DNA of 64,000 bases. Source: JAWLHK01 sp041690355 [NCBI: bacterium]. GTDB taxonomy: Bacteria; J088; JAWLBW01. Shown here one piece after another: positions 17,711 through 28,843 of the stretch. Both the position numbers and the translations under genes were made by a program. Each line of letters opens with the position of its first letter. Position 1 is the stretch's first letter. The stretch lies in contig JAWLHK010000001.1 of assembly GCA_041690355.1 (NCBI GenBank), forward strand, positions 62,001-126,000. The letters are read 5' to 3'. The notes below the pieces were generated by a model that saw nothing but the letters and a program-made list of their open reading frames with translations, was not told where the DNA came from and did not search any database.

Positions 17711-18874
17711 ATGCTGACCGCCCAAGCCGACAGCATTCTGCCGTTCACGAGCGAACACCATGCGCTGCGTGAGATGATCGCCGATTTCGCCCAGAAAGAG
17801 ATCGCGCCGCACGCCCGCGAGTGGGACGACAAGGAGATCTTTCCCGTCGACATCTTCCGCAAACTCGGGCAGCTCGGCGTCATGGGAATTACGGTTCCCC
17901 AGGAATACGGCGGCGCCGGCGCCGACTACGTGAGCGCCACCATCGTGTGCGAAGAGCTGGCCCGGGTCGACGCCGGCGTCGCGCTCTCCTACGGCGCGCA
18001 TGCCCTGCTCTGCACCAACAACCTGTACCTGAACGCCAGCGAGGCGCAGCGCAAGAAGTACCTGCCGGCGCTGTGCAGCGGCGAGCAGATGGGCGCCATC
18101 TGCATTACCGAACCCGGCAGCGGCTCCGACTCCACTGGCATGCGCACGACGGCCGTGAAGCAGGGCGACAAGTACGTGATCAACGGCTCGAAGATGTTCA
18201 TCACGAATGCCACCGACGCCGCCGTGCTCGTCGTCTACGCGAAGACCAACCCGGCCGCCGGAAAGAAGGGGGTCTCGCAGTTCATCGTCGAGCGCGACTA
18301 CGCCGGATTCTCGGTGGCCCGCAAACTCGAAAAAATGGGCATGCGCTCCAGCGCCACCTGCGAGGTCGTCTTCGAAGACGTCAGCGTGCCCGTCGAGAAC
18401 CTGATGGGGAACGAGAATGAGGGGGCGCGCGCCATGATGAGCCACCTCGACGTCGAGCGCGTGACCCTGAACGGCATTCCGATCGGCCTGGCCCGCGCCG
18501 CCCTCGAGAAGAGCCTGCGCTACGCGCAGGAGCGCAAGCAGTTCGACCAGCCGATCGCGAACTTCCAGCTCATTCAGAAGTTCCTCGCCGAAGCGCAGAC
18601 CGACCTCGAGGCCATGCGCCTGATGACCTACAACGCGGCCTTCAAGCTCGACCGCGGCCAGCGCGCGACCATGGAGGCGTCGACGGCGAAACTGTTCGCC
18701 GCCCGCACGGCCACGCGCATCTGCATGGACGCCGTGCAGATTCACGGCGGCTACGGCTACATGAAGGAGTACGAAGTCGAGCGTTACGCGCGCGACGCCA
18801 AGCTCATGCAGATCGGCGCCGGCACCGACGAGGTGCAGATCGTCATCATCGCCCGCCAGCTGCTGCAGGGCTGA
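17711..18874 (+). CDS. Acyl-CoA dehydrogenase, isovaleryl-CoA dehydrogenase type
   Basis: A 387-residue flavoprotein with the ACAD signatures ICITEPGSGSDSTGMRTTA and QIHGGYGYMKEYEVER. The usual catalytic Glu near the C-terminus (YEGT motif of short- and medium-chain enzymes) is replaced by Ala in IGAGTDEVQ. A Glu instead occurs in LDVERVTLNGIPIG. That is the arrangement of isovaleryl-CoA dehydrogenase, so branched-chain (leucine-derived) substrates are likely. The start at 17711 follows GAAGGAG. It should pass electrons to ETF. It is paired with another ACAD 8 nt downstream. Confidence 0.88.
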   Translation: MLTAQADSILPFTSEHHALREMIADFAQKEIAPHAREWDDKEIFPVDIFRKLGQLGVMGITVPQEYGGAGADYVSATIVCEELARVDAGVALSYGAHALLCTNNLYLNASEAQRKKYLPALCSGEQMGAICITEPGSGSDSTGMRTTAVKQGDKYVINGSKMFITNATDAAVLVVYAKTNPAAGKKGVSQFIVERDYAGFSVARKLEKMGMRSSATCEVVFEDVSVPVENLMGNENEGARAMMSHLDVERVTLNGIPIGLARAALEKSLRYAQERKQFDQPIANFQLIQKFLAEAQTDLEAMRLMTYNAAFKLDRGQRATMEASTAKLFAARTATRICMDAVQIHGGYGYMKEYEVERYARDAKLMQIGAGTDEVQIVIIARQLLQG

Positions 18875-18881
18875 GCGCGCC

Positions 18882-20039
18882 ATGGCCCAGCATCCGCTCG
18901 ACAGCTACGACAGCCTTCTGACCGACGACCAGCGCAGCCTGCGCGACCTCGTGCGCAAGTTCGCCGAACGCGAAGTCGCGCCGCATATCCACCGTTGGGA
19001 GCACGACAAGCACTTCCCCCGCGAGGCACTGCGCGGCCTGGCCGACCTGGGGCTGCTCGGCGTGCCCACCCCCGCTGAATGGGGGGGCGCCGGACTGGGG
19101 TATCTCGAATACAGCCTCGTCATCGAAGAGATCGCCTACGCGTCGAGCGCGCTCGCCGTGACGGTCGCCGTCACCGGCCTGCCCCAGGTCATTCTTACGC
19201 GCTTCGGCAACGATGAACAGCGCGAGCGCTACCTGCGCAATCTCGCCGCCGGCGAGACGCTGGGCGCCTTCTGCCTGAGCGAACCGGGCAGCGGCAGCGA
19301 CGCCGCCGCCCTCAAGACGACGGCCGTTCGCGACGGAGACGACTACGTGCTGAACGGCACGAAGCGCTTCATCACCAACGGCGGCGAAGCCGACATCTAC
19401 GTCGTCATGGCCCGCACCGGGACCGAGAAAAGCCGCGGCATCTCGGCCTTTCTCGTTGAGAAGGGTACCCCCGGGCTCTCCTTCGGCAAGCCCGAGGAGA
19501 AGATGGGCTGGGACAGCTCGCGTACCGTCGAGGTCTTTCTCGACAACGTGCGCGTCCCGGCCGCCAACCGGCTGGGCGACGAGGGGATCGGCTTCAAGGT
19601 GGCCATGACGGCCCTGGACTCCGGGCGCATCACCATCGCCGCCAGCGGCATCGGCCTCTCCCGCTGCGCCCTCGATCACGCCCTGCGCTATGCGGGCGAG
19701 CGGGAGCAGTTTGACCAGCCCATCGCCAACTTCCAGGGCCTGCAGTGGATGTTCGCCGACATGGCGGCGCGCATCGCCACCGCCCGGGCCGCCACCCGCG
19801 ACGCGGCGCGCATCAAGGATCAGGGGGGCAACCTCACGCTGGCGGCCGCCGTGGCCAAGCTGACGGCGACGGATGCCGCCATGTCGGTGACGACCGATGC
19901 GGTGCAGATTCTCGGGGGCAACGGATACATGAAGGAGTATCCGGTGGAACGGCTCATGCGCGAAGCCAAGGTCATGCAGATCGTCGAGGGCACCAACCAG
20001 ATTCAGCGCCTCGTCATCGGCCGCGAGCTCCTGCGCTGA
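18882..20039 (+). CDS. Acyl-CoA dehydrogenase, butyryl/short-chain type
   Basis: A 385-residue FAD enzyme with FCLSEPGSGSDAAALKTTA and QILGGNGYMKEYPVERL. The catalytic base is in the normal C-terminal place: QIVEGTNQIQRLVIGREL. It should introduce the alpha-beta double bond in straight-chain acyl-CoAs. Together with the isovaleryl-type enzyme upstream it covers two substrate classes in one operon. Confidence 0.9.
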   Translation: MAQHPLDSYDSLLTDDQRSLRDLVRKFAEREVAPHIHRWEHDKHFPREALRGLADLGLLGVPTPAEWGGAGLGYLEYSLVIEEIAYASSALAVTVAVTGLPQVILTRFGNDEQRERYLRNLAAGETLGAFCLSEPGSGSDAAALKTTAVRDGDDYVLNGTKRFITNGGEADIYVVMARTGTEKSRGISAFLVEKGTPGLSFGKPEEKMGWDSSRTVEVFLDNVRVPAANRLGDEGIGFKVAMTALDSGRITIAASGIGLSRCALDHALRYAGEREQFDQPIANFQGLQWMFADMAARIATARAATRDAARIKDQGGNLTLAAAVAKLTATDAAMSVTTDAVQILGGNGYMKEYPVERLMREAKVMQIVEGTNQIQRLVIGRELLR

Positions 20040-20079
20040 GGTTGCTGCCCGTGACCGGCCGTATCGGGGGGCAGCAGGC

Positions 20080-21060
20080 ATGAAGATCGGCATCACCGGC
20101 GCGGCAGGATTCATCGGCGCGGCGCTGGCCACCCGGCTGGCCGCCGAAGGCCACACGGTGGTTGGCCTCGATCTCACCGCTGCCGGCGCCGGTCACTTCC
20201 GCGGCCTGGGGGGCGAGTACCATACCGGCGACGTCACCGACGTTTCTGCCGTCGAGCGGTTCTGCCGCGGTCTCGATCGCATCTACCACACGGCCGCCAT
20301 CGTCAAGGAGGCGGGGGACTGGGACGTCTTCCGCCGCGTGAACGTGACGGGCGCGGCCACCGTGGCCCGGTGCGCCCGCGAGGCCGGCGCGCGCGAATTC
20401 GTGCACTTCTCTTCGGTCATGGTTTACGGCTTCGACTTTCCCGAAGGGGTGGCCGAGGCGGGCCCCCTCGACGGCTGCGGCAATCCGTACTGCACCACCA
20501 AAATCGAGTCCGAAGCGGCCGTCCTGGCAGCGCACCGGCCGGGGGAATTTGACGTCTACATCGTGCGCCCCGGCGACGTATACGGCCCCGGCTCCATCCC
20601 GTGGACGGTGCGTCCTGTCGACATGATGCGCCGCCGGCGCTGGGTTTACGTCGACAGCCGCCGTTCGGTCTTCAACCACGTCTACGTCGACAATCTGCTC
20701 GACGGCATCGCCCTGATCCTCTCGCGGCGCGCCAGCGGACGCCCCTTCGCCATCACCGATGATCGGCGCACGACGGTGCGGGAATTCTTCGGGCGGTATC
20801 AGCGCTGGCTCGGCATCCGCTACCTGCCCGAAGTACCGGCCGGCGCGGCACTCACGCTCGGGGGCGTGCTCGATCGCCTCGCAGGGCCTCTGGGGATCGA
20901 ACTCGAGGTCAACCGCGAAGCGGTCCGCTACATGCTGCGGCGCGCGCAGTACGGCATTGAGGCGATCCGCCTGCTCGGCTATCGCCCTGCCGTATCCCTC
21001 GACGAGGGGATGGAGCGAACGCGATCCTGGCTTGCGCAGACCGGGCGAATTCCCTTGTAA
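20080..21060 (+). CDS. NAD-dependent epimerase/dehydratase (extended SDR)
   Basis: A 326-residue extended short-chain dehydrogenase/reductase. The Rossmann motif GAAGFIGAAL begins at residue 7, and the catalytic pair is YCTTK with an upstream SS in FVHFSSVMVYG. The pattern with NHVYVDNLLDGI resembles 3-beta-hydroxysteroid dehydrogenase-like and sugar epimerase members. It follows the ACAD genes by 40 nt, so a role in lipid or acyl metabolism is possible but not shown. Confidence 0.82.
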   Translation: MKIGITGAAGFIGAALATRLAAEGHTVVGLDLTAAGAGHFRGLGGEYHTGDVTDVSAVERFCRGLDRIYHTAAIVKEAGDWDVFRRVNVTGAATVARCAREAGAREFVHFSSVMVYGFDFPEGVAEAGPLDGCGNPYCTTKIESEAAVLAAHRPGEFDVYIVRPGDVYGPGSIPWTVRPVDMMRRRRWVYVDSRRSVFNHVYVDNLLDGIALILSRRASGRPFAITDDRRTTVREFFGRYQRWLGIRYLPEVPAGAALTLGGVLDRLAGPLGIELEVNREAVRYMLRRAQYGIEAIRLLGYRPAVSLDEGMERTRSWLAQTGRIPL

Positions 21061-21112
21061 AACACGCATGTTACGCTTCCTGCCCTGTTTTTCCCCTCGC
21101 GCGGTCAGGTGG

Positions 21113-21118
21113 TAGAAT
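21113..21118 (+). promoter_or_regulatory. -10 box (TAGAAT) immediately before the TetR gene
   Basis: TAGAAT ends 8 nt before the ATG at 21127, leaving room for only a leaderless or near-leaderless transcript. No good -35 is evident. Confidence 0.5.
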
Positions 21119-21126
21119 ATTCGCGT

Positions 21127-21789
21127 ATGACCACCAAAACCCGCCGACGCGCCGAGCCCCCCGCATCCGGGCGCACACAGCCCCAACGCACCGCGCGCAC
21201 GCGCATGCAGATTCTGCGCGCGGCCTCGGAGACGTTCGGCCGGCTCGGCTACGCGGGCACGCGCGTCGAGGACATCCTCGCCGCATCGGAGGTTTCGCGG
21301 CCGACGTTCTACCGCTTCTTCGACAGCAAGGAACACGTCTTCGACGCGTTGGATGAGATGGCGAGCCTGTCGCTGCTGCAGATGGTCAGCTCGGCCATGG
21401 AGACGGCGGGCTCCCATCCCGAGCGGCTCAAGAACGGCGTCGAGGCCTACCTGCGCTGGCTGGCGACAACCGGGCCCCTCGCCGCGGTACTGCTCCAGGA
21501 ATCGGCCCGCCCCGACTCGCAGCTTGCCCCGCGGCGCGAGACGACGCACAAGATTCTCGTCAACTATGTCGACGAAGGGCTGTACGCCTTCCGCGGCAAA
21601 CGCTATGACCCCATTTTCATCGTCACGCTGCTGACGGCCATCGAAAACGTGGGCCACTTTCTCCTGCAGGAATCTCCCCGCCTGACGGAAAAGCACGTGC
21701 AGCGCGGCGTTCGCATCGCCTTGCGCATCGTGCTCGGCGCCCTGACCGAGGGGGACCCCCGCCTCCCCAAGATCCCCGAGCGCTCCTGA
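21127..21789 (+). CDS. TetR/AcrR family regulator
   Basis: A 220-residue regulator. The N-terminal helix-turn-helix (about residues 25-75) reads ILRAASETFGRLGYAGTRVEDILAAS..SRPTFYRFFDSKEHVF, a textbook TetR domain. The C-terminal ligand domain is unassigned. An in-frame GTG at 21109 would place the start upstream of the -10 box, so I prefer 21127. It may control the adjacent ACAD/SDR operon, as FadR/PsrA-type TetR proteins do. That is inference from position only. Confidence 0.9.
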   Translation: MTTKTRRRAEPPASGRTQPQRTARTRMQILRAASETFGRLGYAGTRVEDILAASEVSRPTFYRFFDSKEHVFDALDEMASLSLLQMVSSAMETAGSHPERLKNGVEAYLRWLATTGPLAAVLLQESARPDSQLAPRRETTHKILVNYVDEGLYAFRGKRYDPIFIVTLLTAIENVGHFLLQESPRLTEKHVQRGVRIALRIVLGALTEGDPRLPKIPERS

Positions 21790-21808
21790 GGCGCGGCGCT
21801 TCGCGAAA

Positions 21809-21836
21809 GGCCAATGACCAATGGTCGGTGGCCAAT
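21809..21836. repeat. Heptamer array, GGCCAAT x4
   Basis: Units GGCCAAT, GACCAAT, GGTCGGT and GGCCAAT in the convergent gap between the TetR gene and the copper ATPase. Confidence 0.75.
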
Positions 21837-21886
21837 TGAGAGCAGCCGCGGTCGGCAATCGTCAAGCATAAGTTGTCGATGCCGAA

Positions 21887-21903
21887 CTCGTCACTCGCAC
21901 TCG

Positions 21904-21906
<3 letters not shown>
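21887..21906. repeat. Short CTCGTCA-type array touching the ATPase stop
   Basis: CTCGTCA, CTCGCA and CTCGTTA (7-6-7 bp). The last three bases form the minus-strand stop codon of the P-type ATPase. Confidence 0.6.
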
Positions 21907-24642
<2,736 letters not shown>

Positions 24643-24776
24643 GGTAATGCCTTTCTTCTTCGTATGGTATCAAAACGGGATCGTTCTACCCGTTCAGACG
24701 GTGCACGAAGAAAAAAGACGCAGGAAAGTTTTCTCTCCCCTGCCCGTTTCACCCTGTAAGCGGGACGCAGCGGGCC

Positions 24777-25349
24777 TCAGGGGGCCGCGCAGCAGCCGCA
24801 TTCGGGGTTGCGGCACTCCTGGGCGACCGCGTTACCGTACTGGTCGAACTCCAGATGGCAGCACTTTTCGACGACTTCGCGCAGTTTTTCTCGCCCCCGC
24901 TGCACGCGGGACTTGGCCCCGGACAGCGAGACGCCGAGCCGTTCGGCAATGTCCTTCTGCGACAGCCCTTCGACGTCGGCCATCAGCAGCGGATCGCGGT
25001 ACATGGGCGGAAGCGCGCCCAGAAGCCCCCGGACGCAGGCATTGATGTTCTGATCGGCGAGTTCTTCCTGATCCGCCTCCCGGGACTCGGCCTCTTCGAG
25101 GTCGCCCGACGCCACCTCGGCGCGGGCGCTGCCGCGGCTCCGGTAATAATCGATGACCGCGTTGCGCGCGATGCGGTAGATCCACGCCTGCAGCTTTTCG
25201 GCGTCGCGAAGCTGACCGGCTTTTTCGTGCACGCGCAGAAAGACTTCCTGCACGATGTCGTCGGCGTCGCTCGGCCGCTCGACCCGGTTGCGTACGAAGG
25301 CGAGCAGGCCTCCGCGCAGGTCGTCCCATGCTCTTGCATATTCCTGCAT
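24777..25349 (-). CDS. ECF-type sigma factor, SigZ/CorE-like with Cys-rich tail
   Basis: A 190-residue sigma-70 family factor. Region 2 has DADDIVQEVFLRVHEKAG and WIYRIARNAVIDYYR; region 4 has GLSQKDIAERLGVSLSGAKSRVQRGR. The last 35 residues contain six cysteines (CCHLEFDQYGNA, then C, C, CC). SigZ proteins have a similar ending, and CorE sigma factors of Myxococcus sense copper through a six-Cys C-terminal domain. The gene lies directly upstream of the copper ATPase on the same strand, so metal-responsive control is plausible. The ATG at 25349 is preferred over 25385 because a GATAAT box precedes it. Confidence 0.85.
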   Translation of the reverse strand: MQEYARAWDDLRGGLLAFVRNRVERPSDADDIVQEVFLRVHEKAGQLRDAEKLQAWIYRIARNAVIDYYRSRGSARAEVASGDLEEAESREADQEELADQNINACVRGLLGALPPMYRDPLLMADVEGLSQKDIAERLGVSLSGAKSRVQRGREKLREVVEKCCHLEFDQYGNAVAQECRNPECGCCAAP

Positions 25350-25355
25350 GCCGCC

Positions 25356-25361
25356 ATTATC
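25356..25361 (-). promoter_or_regulatory. -10 box (GATAAT) just before the sigma factor gene
   Basis: GATAAT on the minus strand ends 6 nt before the ATG at 25349, which would give a leaderless mRNA. Confidence 0.45.
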
Positions 25362-25395
25362 CCACGGCCGCGGCATGCCCTTCATGACAGGGCGG

Positions 25396-26097
25396 CTACT
25401 TTCCGATCGACCGGCGAAATGAGCGGCGGACGAACAACGGGTGCAGAACGGCGCCCGCGACGAACCCGCCCACGTGCGCCCAGAAGGCGATGCCGGCCGC
25501 CTCGCCGGGGCCCAGCTTCTGCAGGGTGCCGCTCAGGGCCTGCCCCACGAACCAGAGCAAGAGAAAGATGACGGCGGGAACCTCGACGAAGAACGGCCAG
25601 AAAAAGATCGGGATGACGGTGAGCACCCGGGCGCGCGGGTAGAGGAAAAGATACGCCCCCATGACCCCCGCGATGGCCCCCGACGCGCCGACGATCGGAA
25701 TCGTCGAGTCGGGAAACATGGCCAGATGAACGGCGGCCGAGGCGATTCCCGTCAGGAGATAGAACAGGAGAAAACGGACGTGCCCCATGGCGTCTTCGAC
25801 ATTGTCGCCGAAGATCCAGAGGACCCACATGTTCAGAATGATGTGCCCCCACCCGCCGTGCAGAAACATGCTCGTGACGAAAGGAACCCAGTCGCCCGGC
25901 GGGAGCCCGGTCTGGAGCTGCCAGGCGATCCCGTCGGTGTAGCGGGCGGGAACGAGGCCGAACACGCGCACGAACCGCTCCAGCTCCGCCGCGGGCAGCG
26001 CGAGCTCGATCCCCCACGCGACGAGGTTCGCGCCGATGATGGCGAGCATGACGAAGGGGAATGTGCGCGAAGGAACCCGATCCCGGATGGGCAGCAT
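25396..26097 (-). CDS. Rhomboid family intramembrane serine protease
   Basis: A 233-residue protein with six probable membrane helices. The catalytic Ser sits in VGASGAIAGVMGAY near residue 138, and the partner His in FWAHVGGFVAGA near residue 208. The loop-1 WR-like region contains FLHGGWGHIILNM, the conserved H..xxHI..N motif after TM1. Rhomboids cleave membrane-anchored substrates within the bilayer. A related rhomboid class (rhombosortase) processes GlyGly-CTERM proteins, but the window's C-terminal tails look MYXO-CTERM-like, so a link is speculative. Confidence 0.9.
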   Translation of the reverse strand: MLPIRDRVPSRTFPFVMLAIIGANLVAWGIELALPAAELERFVRVFGLVPARYTDGIAWQLQTGLPPGDWVPFVTSMFLHGGWGHIILNMWVLWIFGDNVEDAMGHVRFLLFYLLTGIASAAVHLAMFPDSTIPIVGASGAIAGVMGAYLFLYPRARVLTVIPIFFWPFFVEVPAVIFLLLWFVGQALSGTLQKLGPGEAAGIAFWAHVGGFVAGAVLHPLFVRRSFRRSIGK

Positions 26098-26112
26098 GGT
26101 AAGCCCATTGTA

Positions 26113-27705
26113 CTATGCGGGGTCGGGCTCTCCCTCTGATTTGCGCAACCGCCGCAGCTCGTGCTTGAGCTCAATCATGCGCAGCTCCCGGTCGACCATG
26201 TAGCGGTTGAGCTGCTCGAGTTCGGCATTGCGCTCGCGAAGGGCCTCTTCGGCCTGCTTACGCTCGGTGATGTCGCGGGTATTGAGCACGATGCCCCCGA
26301 TGGCGGGGTCGGCCAGCAGGTTACGCGCCGACGCTTCGACGCAAACCCACCGGCCGTCGCGATGACGCAGCCGGTACTGACGGGTCATCTCGGCCCCCGG
26401 CCGGCGCAGGAGTTCGCCGAAGGCCTCCGACAGGGCGTGCACGTCGTCGGGGTGGAAAAAATCGAACAGCGGGAGTCCGATGAGTTCTTCGGGCCGGTAG
26501 CCGCGGATGCGCCGGACGGCAGGGCTCTCGTACAGGATCGTGCCCGCGCCGTCGAGTATCGTGATGATGTCGGCCGCGTTCTCAATCAGCGAGCGAAAAC
26601 GCCGTTCGCTCTGCCGCAGGCGCTCTTCGGCCAGATGGCGGTCGGTCACGTCGTGCACGATGGAGTGCAGCAAGGTGCGCCCGTCGATCGTGACGGGCCC
26701 CGAGTATACCTCGACCTCACGCACCTCTCCGGAGGCGAGTCTGTGGCGGAAGTTGAAGTAAAGACGCTGCATGTTCCGCGCGGCGTCCATCTCGGCCTGC
26801 ACCTCGGCGGCGGTCAGGGTGTTGATGTCGGTGATCCGCTTTTTCAGCAGCTCGTCGCGGGAATAACCATAGAAGAGGCACGCGGCTTCATTCGCGTCGA
26901 TGATGGCGCCGCTCGCGGGGTCGATGATCAGTTTGACGGCGCGGTTGTGCTGAAAGATCTGCCGGTAGCGCGCTTCGGAATCGCGCAGGGCCGCCTCTGT
27001 CGCCCGGCGGCTGGTGATGTCGCGGGCAATACCCTGCAGATTGCCGTCGGGCATGATGCGGGCCGAGAGCTCGACCCAGACCGGCGTGCCGTCCTTGCGC
27101 AACAGGCTGCGCTCGACGACCACGGTGCGACCGCCTTCGAGCAGCGAGAAATCGATGGGACGCGCTTCGATGTCTGCCGGATCCATGAGGTCGAACATCG
27201 TGCGATCGAGCAGTTCTTCGCGCGTGTAGCCGACGAGTTCCGTCGCGCGGTCATTCACCGCGACATACCGCCCCTTGCTGTCGGCGATGAAGACGGCATC
27301 CGAGGCGACGTCCATCCAGGTCTGGTAGTCGACGCTGGGGCGGGTCGGCCCGGGTTCCCCGAACGGTGCGCGGGTTCGTCCGGCCCAGGCAGCCCGAATC
27401 GCCCGGGTCAGCGCCTCGTCCTGCAGGCGCGGGAGCGGCAGAGACGGGTCGGCGTCGTCGCGCGGTTCCGTCAATGAAACGGCAAGCACCGGTCCGGGGA
27501 GCCGGTCGCGCGGGAGATCCCGCTCCACATCGGGCGCCCATTCCACGAGCAGCACGGCCGGAGCGATGTCACCGCGGGCGAGGTCCTGAAGCGCGCCGAC
27601 CCAGACCTCGGTCGGGAAACCCAGCGCGCGCAGCCGATCCGCCGTCGGCTCGACTGCGGTTCCAAAGCGGCGGACGACGATGAGGACGGGCGGGAACGGA
27701 TCCAT
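26113..27705 (-). CDS. Multi-PAS sensor protein without visible output domain
   Basis: A 530-residue protein. Residues 1-105 look like a divergent receiver-like alpha/beta domain (VLIVVRRFG opening). Three PAS domains follow (about 118-235, 245-360 and 365-480), each with the N-A/E-A-x-x-x-x-G-Y-x-x-x-E-L pattern (VGYTREELLDR, YGYSRDELLKK, RGYRPEELIG) and PAC segments with DIT.R. The C-terminus is a coiled coil (ALRERNAELEQLNRYMVDRE) ending in a charged tail; no kinase, GGDEF or EAL domain is present. It may signal through partner proteins. The start at 27705 lies after a good promoter. Confidence 0.82.
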   Translation of the reverse strand: MDPFPPVLIVVRRFGTAVEPTADRLRALGFPTEVWVGALQDLARGDIAPAVLLVEWAPDVERDLPRDRLPGPVLAVSLTEPRDDADPSLPLPRLQDEALTRAIRAAWAGRTRAPFGEPGPTRPSVDYQTWMDVASDAVFIADSKGRYVAVNDRATELVGYTREELLDRTMFDLMDPADIEARPIDFSLLEGGRTVVVERSLLRKDGTPVWVELSARIMPDGNLQGIARDITSRRATEAALRDSEARYRQIFQHNRAVKLIIDPASGAIIDANEAACLFYGYSRDELLKKRITDINTLTAAEVQAEMDAARNMQRLYFNFRHRLASGEVREVEVYSGPVTIDGRTLLHSIVHDVTDRHLAEERLRQSERRFRSLIENAADIITILDGAGTILYESPAVRRIRGYRPEELIGLPLFDFFHPDDVHALSEAFGELLRRPGAEMTRQYRLRHRDGRWVCVEASARNLLADPAIGGIVLNTRDITERKQAEEALRERNAELEQLNRYMVDRELRMIELKHELRRLRKSEGEPDPA

Positions 27706-28086
27706 GGCAACCCCGGGAATCTTCTGCCAGTCGCCAATTCTACCGCGCCGGGCGCTGAAAAACAAAAGCGCCGGATTCACAGGATGTTATCGCGGCGACC
27801 CCGGGAACTCATTCCCATCCCGATCGCCGCCGGCCGGGGGTCCGTAAGGGAACCGTCACGCCTCCAGGGATCGCTGGAGAGAATTCACGGTTCGCGTTCG
27901 ATCGTCCGATCTATCTCGACGTGAATCATGCGTCACCTCTCTGGCACCAGCGTCGGGCGCAACGGCTGAGAGTGCAAGGCAATGAGCCGACCCGGCGACG
28001 GATCGTGTGGGGCGGGCCAGTCCATTCGGCGCCCGGAGACGCCCGGACCGACGGGAAATGCCGTGACGGCGGAGGCTGTGCGAAAT
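27706..28086. other. 381-bp gap between PAS gene and tRNA-Arg
   Basis: It contains the PAS promoter, a CTCCAG/CTGGAG hairpin (27862-27879) and a short GGGAA/TTCCC hairpin. On the plus strand bases 27894-27935 read [16 protein letters not shown], which resembles the start of class V aminotransferases (cysteine desulfurases), but the rest of such a gene is absent. I see no convincing gene here. Confidence 0.5.
27737..27765 (-). promoter_or_regulatory. Promoter for the PAS protein
   Basis: On the minus strand TTGTTT (27765-27760), a 17-nt spacer and TAGAAT (27742-27737), about 32 nt before the ATG at 27705. Confidence 0.6.
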
Positions 28087-28163
<77 letters not shown>

Positions 28164-28208
28164 GCTTGAAAAGGGGGTGGAATACGGCAGCGGGTGCCGA
28201 GAGAAGGA

Positions 28209-28577
28209 TCAGAGGGCCTGAATGCGGGCGACGGTGCGGTTGGCGGCCGTCACGACCTTGCCGACGTTGGCGCCGCGCGTAATCTGGAGCGCCAGCACCA
28301 TCTCGCCGTCAATGCCGCGCACGATCAAGCCGCCGGTCGTGCCGAGCACCATGCTGAGAAAGTGTTCGCCGCAATCGAGCTCGCGCACGGCCATCATGCC
28401 GGGGTTCAGCATTTCAGAAACCATGGCGCCCAGCTGGTCGTTGAAATCCTTGTCGGCGAAGGTCGAAACCAGAATCAGCCCGTCGGGGCTGACGATGGCG
28501 GCGCCGGCGATCTGCGCGTCGTCGCCGACCAGATGCTCCAGGCTGCCCTGCAGGATGTCGAGGTCCAAAGTGGCCAT
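28209..28577 (-). CDS. Roadblock/LC7 domain protein (MglB-like)
   Basis: A 122-residue single roadblock/LC7 domain (IAGAAIVSPDGLILVSTFADK, then GEHFLSMVLGTTGGLIVRGID). In bacteria such proteins are regulators or GTPase-activating partners of small Ras-like GTPases; MglB of Myxococcus is the best known. No small GTPase gene is adjacent. The ATG at 28577 follows GGAGG; a longer in-frame start at 28598 overlaps a repeat array. Confidence 0.85.
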   Translation of the reverse strand: MATLDLDILQGSLEHLVGDDAQIAGAAIVSPDGLILVSTFADKDFNDQLGAMVSEMLNPGMMAVRELDCGEHFLSMVLGTTGGLIVRGIDGEMVLALQITRGANVGKVVTAANRTVARIQAL

Positions 28578-28604
28578 AGTTCCTCCAAACCCACTCACTA
28601 TACC

Positions 28605-28632
28605 ATTTACGATTTACGATTGACAATCGACA
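28605..28632. repeat. Heptamer array, ATTTACG x4
   Basis: Units ATTTACG, ATTTACG, ATTGACA and ATCGACA in the leader of the roadblock gene. A roughly inverted counterpart lies at 28816-28843. Confidence 0.75.
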
Positions 28633-28676
28633 TTTTCGGCGGTGAGTGGGCGGAACCCTGGTGTGCCGGACCCGAA

Positions 28677-28796
28677 ACCCGTTCGTGTCGAGCCGACGGC
28701 AGGATGCAGCGCAGACTGCGACGGCGAGACAGGCGCGTGGATACCCTGCGCTCCTTCGCTGTCGTGCTCCGCTCTGCGCGCACCGTCAGCTCGGGA
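28677..28796. repeat. Imperfect long inverted repeat between two heptamer arrays
   Basis: The arm CCGTTCGTGTCGAGCCGACGG (28677-28697, one base counted from memory of the line) is matched by the reverse complement of CCGTCAGCTCGGGACGAACG nearby (about 28783-28803), with 18 of 21 positions agreeing. Weaker pairing continues inward. The whole 240-bp spacer could fold into a long hairpin. Confidence 0.5.
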
Positions 28797-28815
28797 CGAA
28801 CGGTGTGCGTCCGCA

Positions 28816-28843
28816 AATCGTCAATCTAAAATTGTCAATTCAC
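28816..28843. repeat. Heptamer array, AATCGTC x4
   Basis: Units AATCGTC, AATCTAA, AATTGTC and AATTCAC. It overlaps the stop codon of the M6 protease (28835-28837) and is roughly the inverted version of the array at 28605. Confidence 0.75.

Noticed and set aside
27964-27972. CTGAGA motif suggesting a TPP riboswitch
   Set aside because: The other TPP landmarks (GAACCTGA, TAATGCCAGCG in the right order) are missing and no thiamine gene follows.
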